From Nymphaea colorata (Eukaryota; Streptophyta; Magnoliopsida; Nymphaeales; Nymphaeaceae), in assembly GCF_008831285.2 (NCBI RefSeq), contig NC_045143.1, positions 22,446,302 through 22,510,301 on the forward strand: DNA of 64,000 nucleotides. Direction: 5' to 3'. A program made the translations under genes and the position numbers. The notes under the pieces are model-generated. The model made no database searches. It was not told where the DNA came from and saw nothing but the letters and a program-made list of their open reading frames with translations. Positions 21,545-33,899 of this stretch are shown piece after piece; within the stretch, counting starts at the first letter, position 1, and each line of letters opens with the position of its first letter.

Positions 21545-24500
21545 TTAAACTGAGCCGCCATGCAAAATGCCATCGCTAATATATACCGACAATTGGATAC
21601 TGACAGGCCTTCTACACGTTTCTCTACATATGTTAATGCAGATGGAGGGTGTTCTGTTTTGAGTTTGCCTGTCCAAGTTTGTAGGTTGATGGCCTGAAGC
21701 CGTTTCGTGTATTAAGGACAAGATAAAGTTCTCTCTTCATACTCCTTTTCATTTGATATGGGCACACTTTTCTTCTGTAACGTTTGTTTGCATTTTGGTT
21801 TTCTTCTTTCTTCATTTTTATAAGGTGGCTGAATGAGATAACTCAGACTGGTCGCAGTATCAGCAGGTAGCTTTTGAACTTTGCTTCTCTTTCGCCTGCT
21901 GGTGAAGATTTCTCCTTTCATAAAGGCAACTGCTAGCCTATTTAATATTCTCCGGAAACCATGGAAGGACACATAGCCTTGCCAACGAGAAATTTTATAG
22001 ATCTTGATATATAGATGTAGTGTTATCAAAATTATTATTAGCATTCGCTACCAACTTCTCTTATTTGTTTGAAAATTAATTGAACTTTAAACTCTGCTCC
22101 CAATGAAGTCATACATGGTCGTAGCCGTTAGCAACATCATGTTTTTGCTCTCTTCTGTTTGTTTCCTTTAATTCCGGATAATTTAACTAGTTAGTTAAAT
22201 TTCTAACTCCTACAAATTGTCCTTTATGCGTCCAACAAATGGTGATAAGCGAAGTAGCTTTTAGATTTTGAATCGTAAATATCACGTCTGTACAGTTAAA
22301 TTTTGAGACGAAACGTATTAGTTGTGAAACATCACTACATCTCATCGATCTTCCAAGGACACATAAAATAAGGAGAAGAGGTTAATTTGTTGCAAATATA
22401 TACCCATTTAATGAAGCACATGCCACACATGGAACTGAAAGAGGGCATTTGATCATTGAAACTCTGTGTCGTTAATTTGTAAGTAAAGAATAAGGTACAC
22501 CAAACACAGAATAATTTGTTCTTGCGTTTTGAAAGAAGAAAAAATCACATTTTCCCACGATCCATCTCCATCTGCATATCGAACAGCCTGCCTATATCAA
22601 CCAAGAGAGCTTGCATCAGGCAGAAGGGCATCCTCTCTTTGCCGTACCTCTTTCTCTCTTTCTTGCAGAGGTGGATATATTGCTTTAAATTCAGCAAAAA
22701 AAAAGACATTATCACAACCTCTTCTCTTAAAAAAAACATGATATTCCTTCAAGCACATGCTCCAAAAAACCAGTACTCTTCCAAATAAATGCTAGCATGG
22801 TGTCTCTATAAGGATCTTTGAGAGGGTTTGCATGATGGACGGGTAAGAGTTGGTTGGCGGCCATATCTAGTTTGAACTTTCAAGACATTAACTTTTTGTG
22901 TTGTAAAAAAGGTACACATATATACAAGTCAAGTATATCGAAGTATAAAGGAAGCAATACCCCAAGACGGAGCACAGACTGGGTACCCTCGAGGGATGAA
23001 GGGAAGGCTGAAGAGAGGGATGAAGGGAAGGCTGAAGACTTCGGCTCACTTGTGGGGCAGTATAATAAAATACTCTTGCTCACCCAACCAAGTGTCTCTC
23101 TATAAGGATATTCTATACTAGTAGTTTATCATTTAGGACAATCAGACACTGGTCAAGCCATTAGAAGGGACAAGCCTAAGCAGTGATTGACGAACATATA
23201 TAACAACATCTACACGACCATACAACTTAGTTAATAATATTATCTTGGAGCATTCCCGACCAATGTTACAATTCATTTGTCCTAGTATAATCTGTGTGTG
23301 CAATTATGGTGAAAATTTTGATTTGGTAGCAAAAGCTTCCTTCACCTAGCAAATGGGCATTCTTCGAGACCTACGTGTTTAACAAAGCCAACATGTTTAA
23401 CAAAGCCAAAGACTGCTGCCGCACGAGGTGCCTCTCCCGAAACCCGTCCACTCTTAATAACATTGTTTTGGACAGCAAAAACAAAAAAGTGACCCTAGAA
23501 GGATCTGTTCTGCACGGCCTACCACGCTTTTGAAGAACTAACGGCCGATGTCCAAGGTCATAAGTTGGCAGGTAGACCATGACGCATGTTAACAACCATC
23601 ACAAGGACACCATGCATCTTCTTGATCCTCCTGCAACAACCCTTCTTTCATTCTCTACCTACACGAAGGAATACACATCTACATGACATGGCCGTGATGC
23701 AATCAGGCACAACTGCCCCGGTTGAACTCGGTCATAAGAGTGCAGATTGTGTTGGCACAACTGTAATCACACATGCATGATTGCAGATTTTTAATCATTA
23801 GCACTATTAGAATTGTGTTGTGCAAAGAGCTTCACGATGTGCATGCAATTGGTTATCCATTTTCTACCATGAAGTCCTCTTTTTATGTACCACTAAAAGC
23901 AGGAGAACAACGGGACAAAAGTTTAGACAACATCAAGGGAGGAAAAAAAAAAATCCAACACTGAAGAACAAACACAAAACAACTTATTGCAAGGTCAGAA
24001 GAGAAACATATTGCATTAAGAACCATGCAATTGACAAGAATACATGATCAGAAATCATACTCATACTGTTTTGCATTCTGAACAAATATAACCTGTGGTA
24101 ATTCTATCTTAACAAGGAAAGTCCCTCCAGCAAAAGAACATCACACAAGGCCAATCAAAAGAGCATTTCTCTTAAGTTTTATTCTTTCACCAGATGAGTT
24201 TGGAACCAAGTTTGTTTTCCAGTTAACCTCTGCTATTTTCATTCATCCATTCCTACTCTTCTACATAGCCAATATCTGGTGTCCTGGTTTTACGAAATGA
24301 TAGAACTCCAGATCAGTAACACTGGTTCAAACATAAGATCAGTTCATGCAACTGTCCTTTGACAGAAAAAAAATTGTAAAACAATTTCCCAATCAAATTA
24401 GCATCAGAGAAATATTACAAATCAACAGAAAAAGATAACCTTTTGCTTCTACATAAAGGTCAAATATTACAAATCAACAGAAAAGATAACCATGACAGCC

Positions 24501-27500
24501 TGCCTAATATCCTGTGGAATGGAAGATCAAAAACATTATCAAGCCAAGTTTTACACTCAACTATGACATTGTTTAAATAACAAATTTTATGTATTTTTGG
24601 TGGGCTTTGTACTTTGTGGCATCCCATCGATTCAATGACATTTCAAACTTCTTCAAGAAAGTAGGTGGACTTTAACAGAGCATCAGGCTTACGTTTGAAT
24701 TCAACATTCTCCTACCAGTAAGCTTCTGGCATCATTTTGTCAAATTCTTTGACAGGTAAGAAATGTCATTTTTTAGTGCAAGGGGATAATGTAACAGCTA
24801 ACTGCAATAAAAATCACGACACAGTATCAGACCTCGACATTCACAGTTACATCCAAGAAAGGATGGATGGAACCTCTGGTCTTGAGAAAGTATCTGACAT
24901 TCGAGCCTTATCATTATCTGCAAACGTATGAGAAGAAAGGTAAAAGATGCAGCCGTCACATCTCAAAGCACTACAATAGCAATTTACAACAAAAGGTTCA
25001 GCTTCCTCCACACCATAGAAAAACTCAACAAGGTATGCAGGTTCCTTATTAATAAGGAAAAATATAAACAGAAAAAAAATACAAATAAATAAGATTAAAA
25101 ACGGTTTGCTGCATAAAGCAGCTTCTATTTAACCATAGTCCACTTTGATAGACAGATGAAGAATTACTGCATGTATAACTAAGCCAACTAAGGATGGATT
25201 TCTTCATCATGATGACAGCGATCCTTTGGAAAGAAACTCCTCTTACAGAAAACAACAGAGTGTGCACTTCTATTCATGTCCAATACCGATCAAATCCACA
25301 GAATCCCATAATGATTTTCTACAACAATAAAGCAGAGTTTTATCAACAGGGTCCACACATGGAAAAAGTTTGATTAGAACTTATTTCTAAATAAAATATA
25401 GAACATCCAACCAGTATTAGTGAAGGACAGTTATGTCAACTTATGGCAGTGCTGCTTCACTGTATTTTCATTACAATCATCATACAGACTGTCGTTAAAG
25501 AACTACATCACTGCCCAAACTGGTCTTTATGATTGCTAACAAGCATGTGTCTGCTAATGATTTCAATCCAATACCCTTGAGACTTGTAGCCTAATAAAAG
25601 CGCCGACAATATTATCAACACAGTCCACAGTCTAACTTTAATGTACTTGTGAACTATATAAGACGGAATTTCTTAGGCTACTCTTTAACCTAGTTTACAA
25701 GCTTCACATGTAGCTCATGATAATACAAGTAATCCACCGACATGAAAAATAAAATGGGAAGTGTAAAGATCCTTGCACTCTCTTGGCCTGAAGGAACAAA
25801 ATGCTTCTCACAAAGTCCTCCCAAAAGACAGATGTCTACATAACTTTATAATGTAGGAGGACCATTCACATTAGGTAAGCAAGCTCCAGAAATGAGCTTC
25901 ACCCAGTGGAGCTCAGTCTCAAATTGAAACTGAGCATGAACTGGCTTACTCAAAGAAGTCATGCTTTTCTCTACCGTAAGAAGAATTAAACACAAAACTA
26001 CCACATCTCAATTATGTGCCATGCCTCTGTGTCCACTCCCTGTTCAGCATTAACATTGAAGATGCTATTCATATTTAAAGATTCATTGTGAGAACAAATT
26101 TTCTAATGTAACACCATATACTGACAAAACCATACTTCTTTCACACAAAAGTGCATGATGGGACTAAATCTTACGACTCTCCATATGCTTTAGTTGAGTT
26201 ACTTAGAAAATGGTGACACTATGAATTAGGGAAGCTAGACAAAAAATACATCTCAAGAGAAGGAAATGGCTTTTCATATTTTAAGCGGTGTTCTTCCTTT
26301 ATTCCTTCCCTGTTATTCTTTTCATACCCCCACATAAATGTTTATCTCTATTCTCTTTACTTCTTTCATTTTTCATATACTCTTTCTTATATTGCTTTGT
26401 TCAACTATGCATTGTTCTCTTGTTTCTATGTATTCCACTCATTTTTTAGTTTTTACTGTATTAATAGATGTGATTTTTTATTATGTAATTATAGTCATTT
26501 CTTAACTTATTTTAGCTATTTCTTATGCCTTCTAAGGACAACTAACTGATGTGATTTCTAAGCTCTTCTGAGCATCTATGTCACGTGGTTGCAGCCAAAG
26601 ATTTACCAAGAAATCTACATTTCATGAGATTTTGTCTTCCCAATGTATAGCAGAGTTCGATTGCACATGACACTACTGTGCCTCCTGGTTTGCTTAGATG
26701 TCTATTCAAATGAACATGTCAATGTAACACTGTGGTTACTGAAGGTATGCCATCAATGCTTTTGTCCAGTCCATGATCATATACACTAAGGCCATTTTCC
26801 TGCTAGGGTGAAAGCAAATGACAGAAAAAAATGTTGGTGAAGATGAGAGTGTGTGGTATTTCATAATTTACCAAAATTTGCATCAAGCAAGATATGTTCG
26901 CTGAAAGCTTGAAGTTCATAACCTGCACCCTATGGCAAAGTTTAAAATAATTATAATGTTCATACTAGGATTCATAGGTTTAATGTTCTTGAATAAATGA
27001 AAAATCAGAAACACTTTTTTATTTCTTCATCCAAATAAGAGGTCATAGGTATTTACTGAAAATCTCAGTCTGAAATATATGGTAGAAAGGTTATTTATGG
27101 ACAATTATAGGCAGTAGGAAGCAATGGTTCTCTGCTAAGTCCTCAGATCTAAACACTCTTGACAACATTACCACCTGTTCTTTTATAATACAGACGAGAA
27201 AGTGATTATATTAAACCAATTTGGAAAAGACAAAAATGCTTTGAGGAATATACTCAAGGATGTAGGAAGGAAAAAAAAAAAACAAGAAATATACCTGGAA
27301 GGAAGGCAGTAATAAACTAATGTCCCTCTCAGATTGCGTTATGAGAAAACAAATGAATTTAAAGTTTAAACTACAACATTACATGCTCAACTCCAGGTTA
27401 TTAACTTAATCAACAAAAAAATCAATCTCCAAGGATTTAGACCCACAAATTCGTAGCATATATTTTAATATGGATAGAGGAAAATTTCTTAATCATGTTA

Positions 27501-28538
27501 AGTCTTAAAAGGCAATGCATCTCAAAAAACATTACAGGTTGGGCTGCGATTGGATTTGATACAATATGAAAATTTCAGATCCGGACAATTTGCAACACTG
27601 TACAGACAGAATAATATAAACTCCAAGAAGGATGGTGGAACGAAACTGGGAAAATGCTCTTCATTGCCGCAATTTATATTGCACCATCAGATAATGATCT
27701 AGTTGACACCACTTAATCTTTTTCATTGTCACAAATATCGCCGTTCTTCGAAAAAAAAGCAAAAAAGAGGGAAGACAAAGGAAAATGAGAAAAATGAAAC
27801 AAACCTATATCAGAATACGAAGGGTAAATATGGGGATTACAAATTACATAACAGAACTTGCCAACAGTGCTATAGTGCTATTCACCGGAATATGACACAA
27901 GACTATCCATCGAGACATAACTATATTTACTTATTTTACTGATCGAACATTTGAATTTCACAAAGATAAGAACCCTACCCTTTAACTGTTGCTTCCCTCC
28001 TCTCTGATGGTAAACTCTCGACAAAACTTGGACTGCAGTAGTGATCCATCAACTACTTCATACTAACATTATTTGGATCAAGTGAAAAATATGTTTTCTA
28101 AAGCTGCAGCATGTTTTGGCGCAACTTTTTAATCTGCCTACTATTAAAATAAGAGTCGGTTAGTGCTAGCTTCTAAATTACCCTCCCTTCTTCTTCGAGG
28201 TAAACGAGGATGACCAGGGGATTCTGAAACGCGCATCGGTCCTCCCGGGATCCTCTACGCCTTCTGCTCTAAACCTGTTGAAGGGTAGGGCGCACTTCCG
28301 AAAGATTTTCAAGTTCCACCGGTAAGCGGGCATGAGAATAAGCATGTGAATACAATCGAGAAATGCAGCACCCTTTAAGCTAACTCTATTGGCACACTCC
28401 AACTAAATCACCAACAGAAAAATCGCAAGAAAAGTTAGGCCCATTGATGTCCCGCATCACAACCAAGTGGCCGAGAAGGACAGAGAAATGGAAGAAGAGC
28501 AGAGAAGCACAAGGAAGGCGGTGACCTACTATTCTCGA
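21545..28538. other. Seven-kilobase stretch without recognised genes
   Basis: After the VQ 3' UTR both strands lack long frames, domain motifs or transposon protein traces. Short direct duplications are seen at 22991-23036, near 23385 ('tttaacaaagccaa' twice) and near 24440-24495 ('caaatattacaaatcaacag' twice). The 28.1-28.45 kb part is richer in GC, with a 74-codon minus-strand frame without recognisable motifs; it may be 3' UTR of the OEP7-like gene. A gene of very short exons or a non-coding RNA cannot be excluded. Confidence 0.45.
22991..23036 (+). repeat. 22-bp unit duplicated in tandem
   Basis: 'gagggatgaagggaaggctg' occurs at 22991 and 23015, period 24. Confidence 0.9.
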
Positions 28539-28775
28539 TTACGAGTCCTCCGATGGAGGGGTGGCAGCACGTCGATCTTGGCGGTCCTCGTCCTCATCGT
28601 CGTCCAGGTCGTGGTCGGGGTTGGCTCGATCGAGGGCCTTCCTGCCACTGTCGAGGAAGGGCTTGAAGGCCAACTCCACTGCCATCCAGCCGAAGGCGAG
28701 CGCAGCGCAGACGATCCCTGCGGCTTTCATGCTGCTCTTCGACGCCTCCCGCTCCCTCAACCCGTCCTTCGCCAT
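28539..28775 (-). CDS. OEP7: OEP7-like chloroplast outer-envelope signal-anchored protein
   Basis: Intronless 78-residue protein. A single hydrophobic segment with the family signature, 'GIVCAALAFGWMAVELAFKP' then 'FLDSGRKALDRANPDHDLDD' (residues about 20-60), is followed by an acidic C-terminal tail (DDDEDED). OEP7/OEP14 proteins insert without a cleaved transit peptide into the plastid outer envelope, the transmembrane segment with its downstream positive residues acting as signal anchor. The N terminus (about 18 residues, with several K/R) is longer than I recall for the pea and Arabidopsis proteins; a second Met at residue 16 would give a more usual length. The high GC and intact frame suggest a functional gene. 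The plus-strand frame opposite is a shadow. Confidence 0.82.
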   Translation of the reverse strand: MAKDGLREREASKSSMKAAGIVCAALAFGWMAVELAFKPFLDSGRKALDRANPDHDLDDDEDEDRQDRRAATPPSEDS

Positions 28776-30124
28776 ACTCTCTCAAGGGTTGCAAAATTCT
28801 CTAACTCTCCGGTATTGCAAATTAAATAGGCTACTGGGAGATGTGCCAACGCCCAATGGTCCCACGCCCTCACTCAAGAAGGGTGGGTTGAAAAAGGGGA
28901 ACGAAAGGAAGAAAATGCTTTGTGGACGTGCAATTGAGAGGAGAAAACTAGCAATGATAGGAAAAAAAAAAGATTAAATTTTATTGTGTTTGAATGGGAG
29001 CGAACGACTGAATAAAGTAAAAACATGGGTATCATCAATTCAACGAAAACAAAAATATTTCAATAGGGAGGAAGGAAGGCAACAAAAAAGAAAAAAGATC
29101 GTTTGGATGTCTAATTAAAAGAAAAAAAAAGAGATGTTTCTAGTGTTTGAATAGGAAACTTAGAAATGAGGGAAAAGATAAAAGCAAATAAAAATTTATC
29201 TATCATCAAGTCTATGATTGAGAGGGAAAGAAAAAAAACATTGACTATTCCTTTTTCTCTGTGAGCCTATAGAAACAACCTTTACAATAGTAACTTTTTC
29301 TTTCGTTTTCTCTTATAAAGTTCTTCCTTCCTTTGCGCTTTTTCCCTCTATCCAGAACTGACACTAAAGGTGCGTTTGATCACTTCAAAGGGGAAATTGA
29401 TGCATGCAATTTTTTATTCTCAAACGAAAATTCTAGAATCATAATTAGAGTTAGATTGGAATGAAAAGTTCATGTTTATCTTTCCTAGTTGTGTAATTTT
29501 CTTTCTAGAATTAAAATTATGCCGTCTGATGAAACAAGATTTGAAATTCTTGCATTTTTTTCATTACAATTGGTATTCATACTGATGTATGCAGGTTCCT
29601 ATTGGACAGTTAGCTCAATAATCTACTTCCAACAACTTCGAGAGTGTAAGTAGTGTCTAACAAAGCATTGCCAGCCTAAAACTAGTGTCCAATTTGAGTA
29701 TTAAAAATCTTAGCCACACATTATTGTAGCAAGATATAGATTCAACATGACAAACTAATTGCAGGAAAGGAAACTAATATCATATTCTCTGTAGTACAAT
29801 AGCAGAAGCCAATATGTCAAAGGAAAAGATGAGCAGAGTAAAAAAAAGAATAGGGAATAGAGAAAGATGAAGGTAAACAGAGCAAACTTGGAAAGCTCCA
29901 ACACTTTTTGTTATTAGTTTTCATTATTTATAGGTTTACAGATGAATACAATTTGTAATTCGATCAAATTGTTTGCTGTCCTGATTTTTCTTGTTATTTC
30001 TGTGATAACTTAATTGATTCTCCACTCCTCCGTAGTCCCACTAAACCTCTATTGTGATGATTCATCTTACATATAGGGTATTGTGGTGAATAATAAATTG
30101 AACTCAGCTTCCATTTTCTACACT
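28776..30124. other. OEP7-like promoter side and AT-rich spacer
   Basis: No gene. A TATTTAA word near 28822-28828 is correctly placed to be a minus-strand core promoter element. Further right are purine-rich stretches and two 'tgtttgaatggga'/'gcgtttgatcac' blocks of the sort found at ends of small inverted-repeat elements, but no element could be bounded. Confidence 0.35.
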
Positions 30125-30420
30125 CCTTCTCAAACTGGACTTGGTGAATGTAAATCAAATGAGCCCAGCTTGAACTTTAATTTCAAAAATTGATTCTTTG
30201 ATGCTGTTTTTGTGAAAATGTCTGCAACTTGCAGATGAGATGGAACGTCCCCAATTGCAATGGTACCACTTTTATCAAATCGTGAGCTAAGTGATAGTCT
30301 ACTTCTATATGGTTTGTTCTTTTATATAGAACTGGATCTGTTGTAATCTATAATATTGATTTATTATCAACCAATAGTGTAACAACTGTTGTGTGCATCA
30401 CTTGTAATATAACACCTCAA
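30125..30420 (-). mobile_element. Ty1/Copia RNase H C-terminal remnant
   Basis: Minus-strand pieces read 'VTLLVDNKSIL', 'ITTDPVLYKRTNHIEVDYH', then after a frame change 'KSGTIAIGDVPSHLQVADIF' and 'TKTASKNQFLKLK'. This is the conserved end of Copia polyproteins (D-N-x-S-A, K-R-T-K-H-I-E-V-D, A-D-I-F-T-K). It differs from the corresponding part of the larger Copia element at 31.2 kb, so it is a separate insertion. Confidence 0.8.
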
Positions 30421-30900
30421 AAGTTTAGTCTCATAGAATCTTAAGGAACTTATAAAGGTTGTAAAGTGATTGGTTGTTCTGGTTCCGAGCCTTTTTGGGT
30501 CGAAACAGAAGCTACTAGGGAGTGACTTGAGATCCATCCAATCAGGAGTCTGAACCTAGTGTGGAAGTGAGTTGGGTCATTTGGTGATATTAGAGCCTAT
30601 ATTGGGAGATGCTGCTTATCATTAGTGGGAGTTGACAAGGGAGATTGGATTTGAAAAAGACAACAATCTCTTGGGAGGACTTGGGAAAGCCTTTTTAGGG
30701 GCTTGCTTTTCTCAATGCCTACAAGAGCGGAAAAGGCAAGAGTTTGAGGATCTTTGCTCAGGAGGCATGTCAGTTGATGAATACACACTAAGGTTCCACA
30801 GGTTGAAGCGTTATTGTTTGACGATATACCCGATCGAGCACTTTAGAGCAGTGAAGTATGTATGAGGATTAAAAAAATGCTTTGCAAGTCCAAGTAATGA
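30421..30900 (+). mobile_element. Ty3/Gypsy 5' part: LTR-like leader, degenerate PBS and gag fragment
   Basis: 'aacacctcaaaagtttagtc' and following sequence resemble plant Gypsy LTR/leader DNA. 'tggtgatattagagcctat' near 30579 looks like a damaged tRNA-Met primer binding site (TGGTATCAGAGC). From about 30640 the frame encodes 'CFSQCLQERKRQEFEDLCSG' and 'GMSVDEYTLRFHRLKRYC', matching Retrotrans_gag (compare ERK-x-x-E-F-x-x-L-x-Q-G-x-M-x-V-x-E-Y). Broken by stops. Confidence 0.7.
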
Positions 30901-31216
30901 AGAGAGGACCCAATACTTTAGGTGAAACCATTGTAGAGTGAGCTTCAACATGAGTTTAAACACACCAACAAAGAAGACGAATCTCATGGAAGGAAGTTGC
31001 TAGTAACAGGGAAAGAGACAAACACAGATATTTAATGTGGTTCGACTCAAGAATGAGTCTACATCCACGAACAAATTATTTCTCTCTCACGCCTCAATCA
31101 TTTATGTGAGAGGTTCCATTGACATTTAAAGGAATACAAGGGTTATCCGTTTCCTGATTTTTAGGATATTGATTGGCGTCAATATCTTGACGATATTGTT
31201 GATTATACACCTAATT

Positions 31217-32508
31217 TTATTTCATAATCTTCTCATCAACAAAAGCGACAACAATTTTGCCTTGAGCCTTATCTTCAATAGCTCCCCTTAAGCTGAACGG
31301 CCTGGGAAGAACGTTAAGCTTGACACGAATAGATTCAAATGGTGAGCAAGCAAGGGGCTTGGTCAATGTATCAGCAAACTGGTCAGTAGCAGGAACATGA
31401 TGAATGGTCAGATGATGATTTTGCACATGATCCCAGATGAAATGAATATAGACTTCAATATGCTTAGTTCGTTGGTGAAAAACCGGATTGGCAGTCAATT
31501 GAACAACACCCATATTATCACATAAGAGCCGAGGAATGATAGAGCGAGGGTGATGAAGTTCTTGTGAAAAATAAGATATGTAGAGAACTTCTACTGCAGT
31601 GGAGGCCAACACCCACTATTCTGCCTTAGTATTTGATCGAGCAACAATATTTTGCTTCTTTGCATACCACAAAACCAAGGAATCTCCAAGAAAGATGGAA
31701 ACTGGTAGTAGATCTTCGGTCATCAGGATTCCTAGCCCAATCGGCATCAGAATATGCTGTAAGAGAAAGGAGCGAGAATGGCCGGATAAGAAACCCAAGT
31801 TGAAGAGTGTGCTTAATGTAACAAAGTATGCGTTTGACGGCAGCCCAATGAATAGTGGTAGGAGCTTGCATAAACTGATAGACCTTGTTGGTAGCATAGG
31901 CAAGATTGGGTCTGCTGAGAGAAGCATACTAGAGAGCACCAACAATTTGGTGATATGGAGTAGGATCAAGTAGCGGCGTGCCATCAAACCTAGACAACTT
32001 TTCTCCAACAGCTAAAGGCAAAGGGAGAGGCTTGACATCAGCCATGGTGCTTTGCTTGAGAAGATCTTGCATATACTGGCATTGAGAAAGAAAGAGCCCT
32101 TGAGGTGTAAACTGGACTTCAACTCCAAGAAAATAATGTAGATGCCCAAGATCATTTATAGAGAATAACCATTTGACATATAAGCTGATGAATGGCGTCA
32201 GGGTAGCTTCCAGTGATCAATATGTCATCAACATAAATAAGAATAAAGATTGAATGAGAGCCCAAAAATTTAAGAAATAGTGAAGTGTCAATCTTGGAGG
32301 CAGAGAACCCTTTTGAAATGAGAAAGGAACTAAGGCGTTGAAACCAAGCTGGAGGGGCTTTGCTTAAGTCCATAAAGAGCTTTCTGTAACTTGCATACAT
32401 AATGTGAAATTGAGTGTTGACAAAGCCTTGAGGTTGTAACATATAAACATCTTCAGGTAAAGTGCCTTGTAAGAAAGCATTATTGACATCTAATTGCAAA
32501 TCACCCAA
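31217..32508 (-). pseudogene. Copia reverse transcriptase and RNase H remnant
   Basis: RT: 'LQLDVNNAFLQGTLPEDVYM', 'KAPPAWFQRLSSFL' and the catalytic 'IYVDDILITGS' (YVDD). RNase H: 'YSDADWA', 'SLVLWYAKKQNIVARSNTKAE'-like end in another frame, and 'LLCDNMGVVQLTANPVFHQR' with 'TKHIEVYIHFIWDHVQ' and 'ADTLTKPL'. The domains lie in at least three frames. Confidence 0.9.
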
Positions 32509-32578
32509 TTGTGCAAAACAACAAGAGTAAGAACAATTCGAATGGTGGAGGCTTGGGTAAATGTTTTGGGTTCAATTT

Positions 32579-33650
32579 CTAAAGGTAACTCGGTAAGTTG
32601 ATGATGTAATGGGGGTTGGGCTTAAGAGATCCAGTTTGTAGGCGAGTGATCATGGAGTGAGTTTTGGGGGCTGGAGGAGGGGATTCAGCAAGCAAGGATA
32701 GTGTGAGTGGAGATGGTAATGAAGGGGAAGGTGGTGTTTGTGCGGTAATGATAGGCTCATGTGAAGGAATTGATGGTGGTAATGATGAAGGTGATATGAG
32801 TGACCAGACTGTAAGGGGGAGAGGAATTTTCATTGGTGGAGAGAATGAAGAAGATGATGACTGAGACTTGGGGATAGATATTGATTTACAGGAGAAAACA
32901 TTTTCATCAAAGATGACATTACGACAAACGTAGAGCCTTGAATTTGAAGGATTCAAGCAAAGGTAGCCTTCGTAAGTGGTGCTATAGCCAAGAAATATGC
33001 ATTTGTTACTTCGGTATTGTAATTTATGAGCATTGTAGGAGTGAAGATGAGGGTAGCAGATACACCCAAAGGTTTTAAGAAAGGCATAGTCAGGGGTTTG
33101 GTTAAAGAGAAGATGAAAAGGACTTTTCATGTTTGTAACAGGTGATGGCAGACGGTTAATAAGAAATGTTGATGTAAGAAAGACAAAATCCCAAAACTTG
33201 AGAGGAAGGCTAGCATGAGCAAGTAAGGTGAGACCTGTCTCTACTATATGACGATGTTTTTGCTCTACTCTCCCATTTTGCCGATGTGTGTGAGGACATG
33301 AAATGTGATGATCAATCCCACATGATTTTGAGTAAGTGGATAAAGATCTATATTCTCCTCCCCAATCACTTTGAAAGGCCTTTATGGGTCGCCCAAATTA
33401 TCTCTCAACAAGTTTTTGAAAGTCTCTAAAAATAGACAAAACTTCAGACTTTCTTTTGATAATAAATAACCAAGTGAACATTGAATATCCATCAACAAAA
33501 TTAACATAGTAATAATATCCTTGCAAGGAAGAAATGGGCATAGAGCCCCAAACATCGAAAAATATAAGATTTAATGGTCCATTTATTTCATGAGTCGAAC
33601 TAGAAAAAGGTAAAGTGTGACTCTTCCCCATTTGACATGCTTCATAGAAA
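32579..33650 (-). pseudogene. Copia integrase remnant
   Basis: Core: 'GKSHTLPF', 'PLNLIFFDVWGSMPISSLQG', 'YYYVNFVDGYSMFTWLFIIK'; C-terminal part 'FLKTFGCICYPHLHSYNAHK', 'KCIFLGYSTTYEGYLCL' and a proline-rich linker. The N-terminal HHCC zinc site is not clearly readable. Confidence 0.88.
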
Positions 33651-33899
33651 GAGTCAAGTTTATTGAAACTAGAAGAAAACCCATACGAAAAACATGCTGC
33701 ATGATTTTCATGGAATGATGCCCAAGTCGCTCATGTCATTTTTGTTGCGTAGTTCGTTCACCAAGTAAAGTTGCTGGTTCATGCCCAATAGCTCCTGCTA
33801 GTTCACACCCAATAGCTCCCAAGTGCAGCTTGTAGAGTCTGCGCTCATTGTTTCCCTTGAGAAGAACCTGCCCTGTCTTGGCATCCTTAACATAACAAA

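Noticed and set aside
28467-28977. Plus-strand frames of 120 and 138 codons opposite the OEP7-like gene
   Set aside because: The minus frame has a recognisable membrane-anchor protein; the plus frames are GC-rich shadows without motifs.
31040-31060. tRNA-like 'ggttcgactc' word
   Set aside because: No acceptor stem or anticodon arm can be built around it; it belongs to retrotransposon flank sequence. No tRNA or rRNA gene was found in the window.
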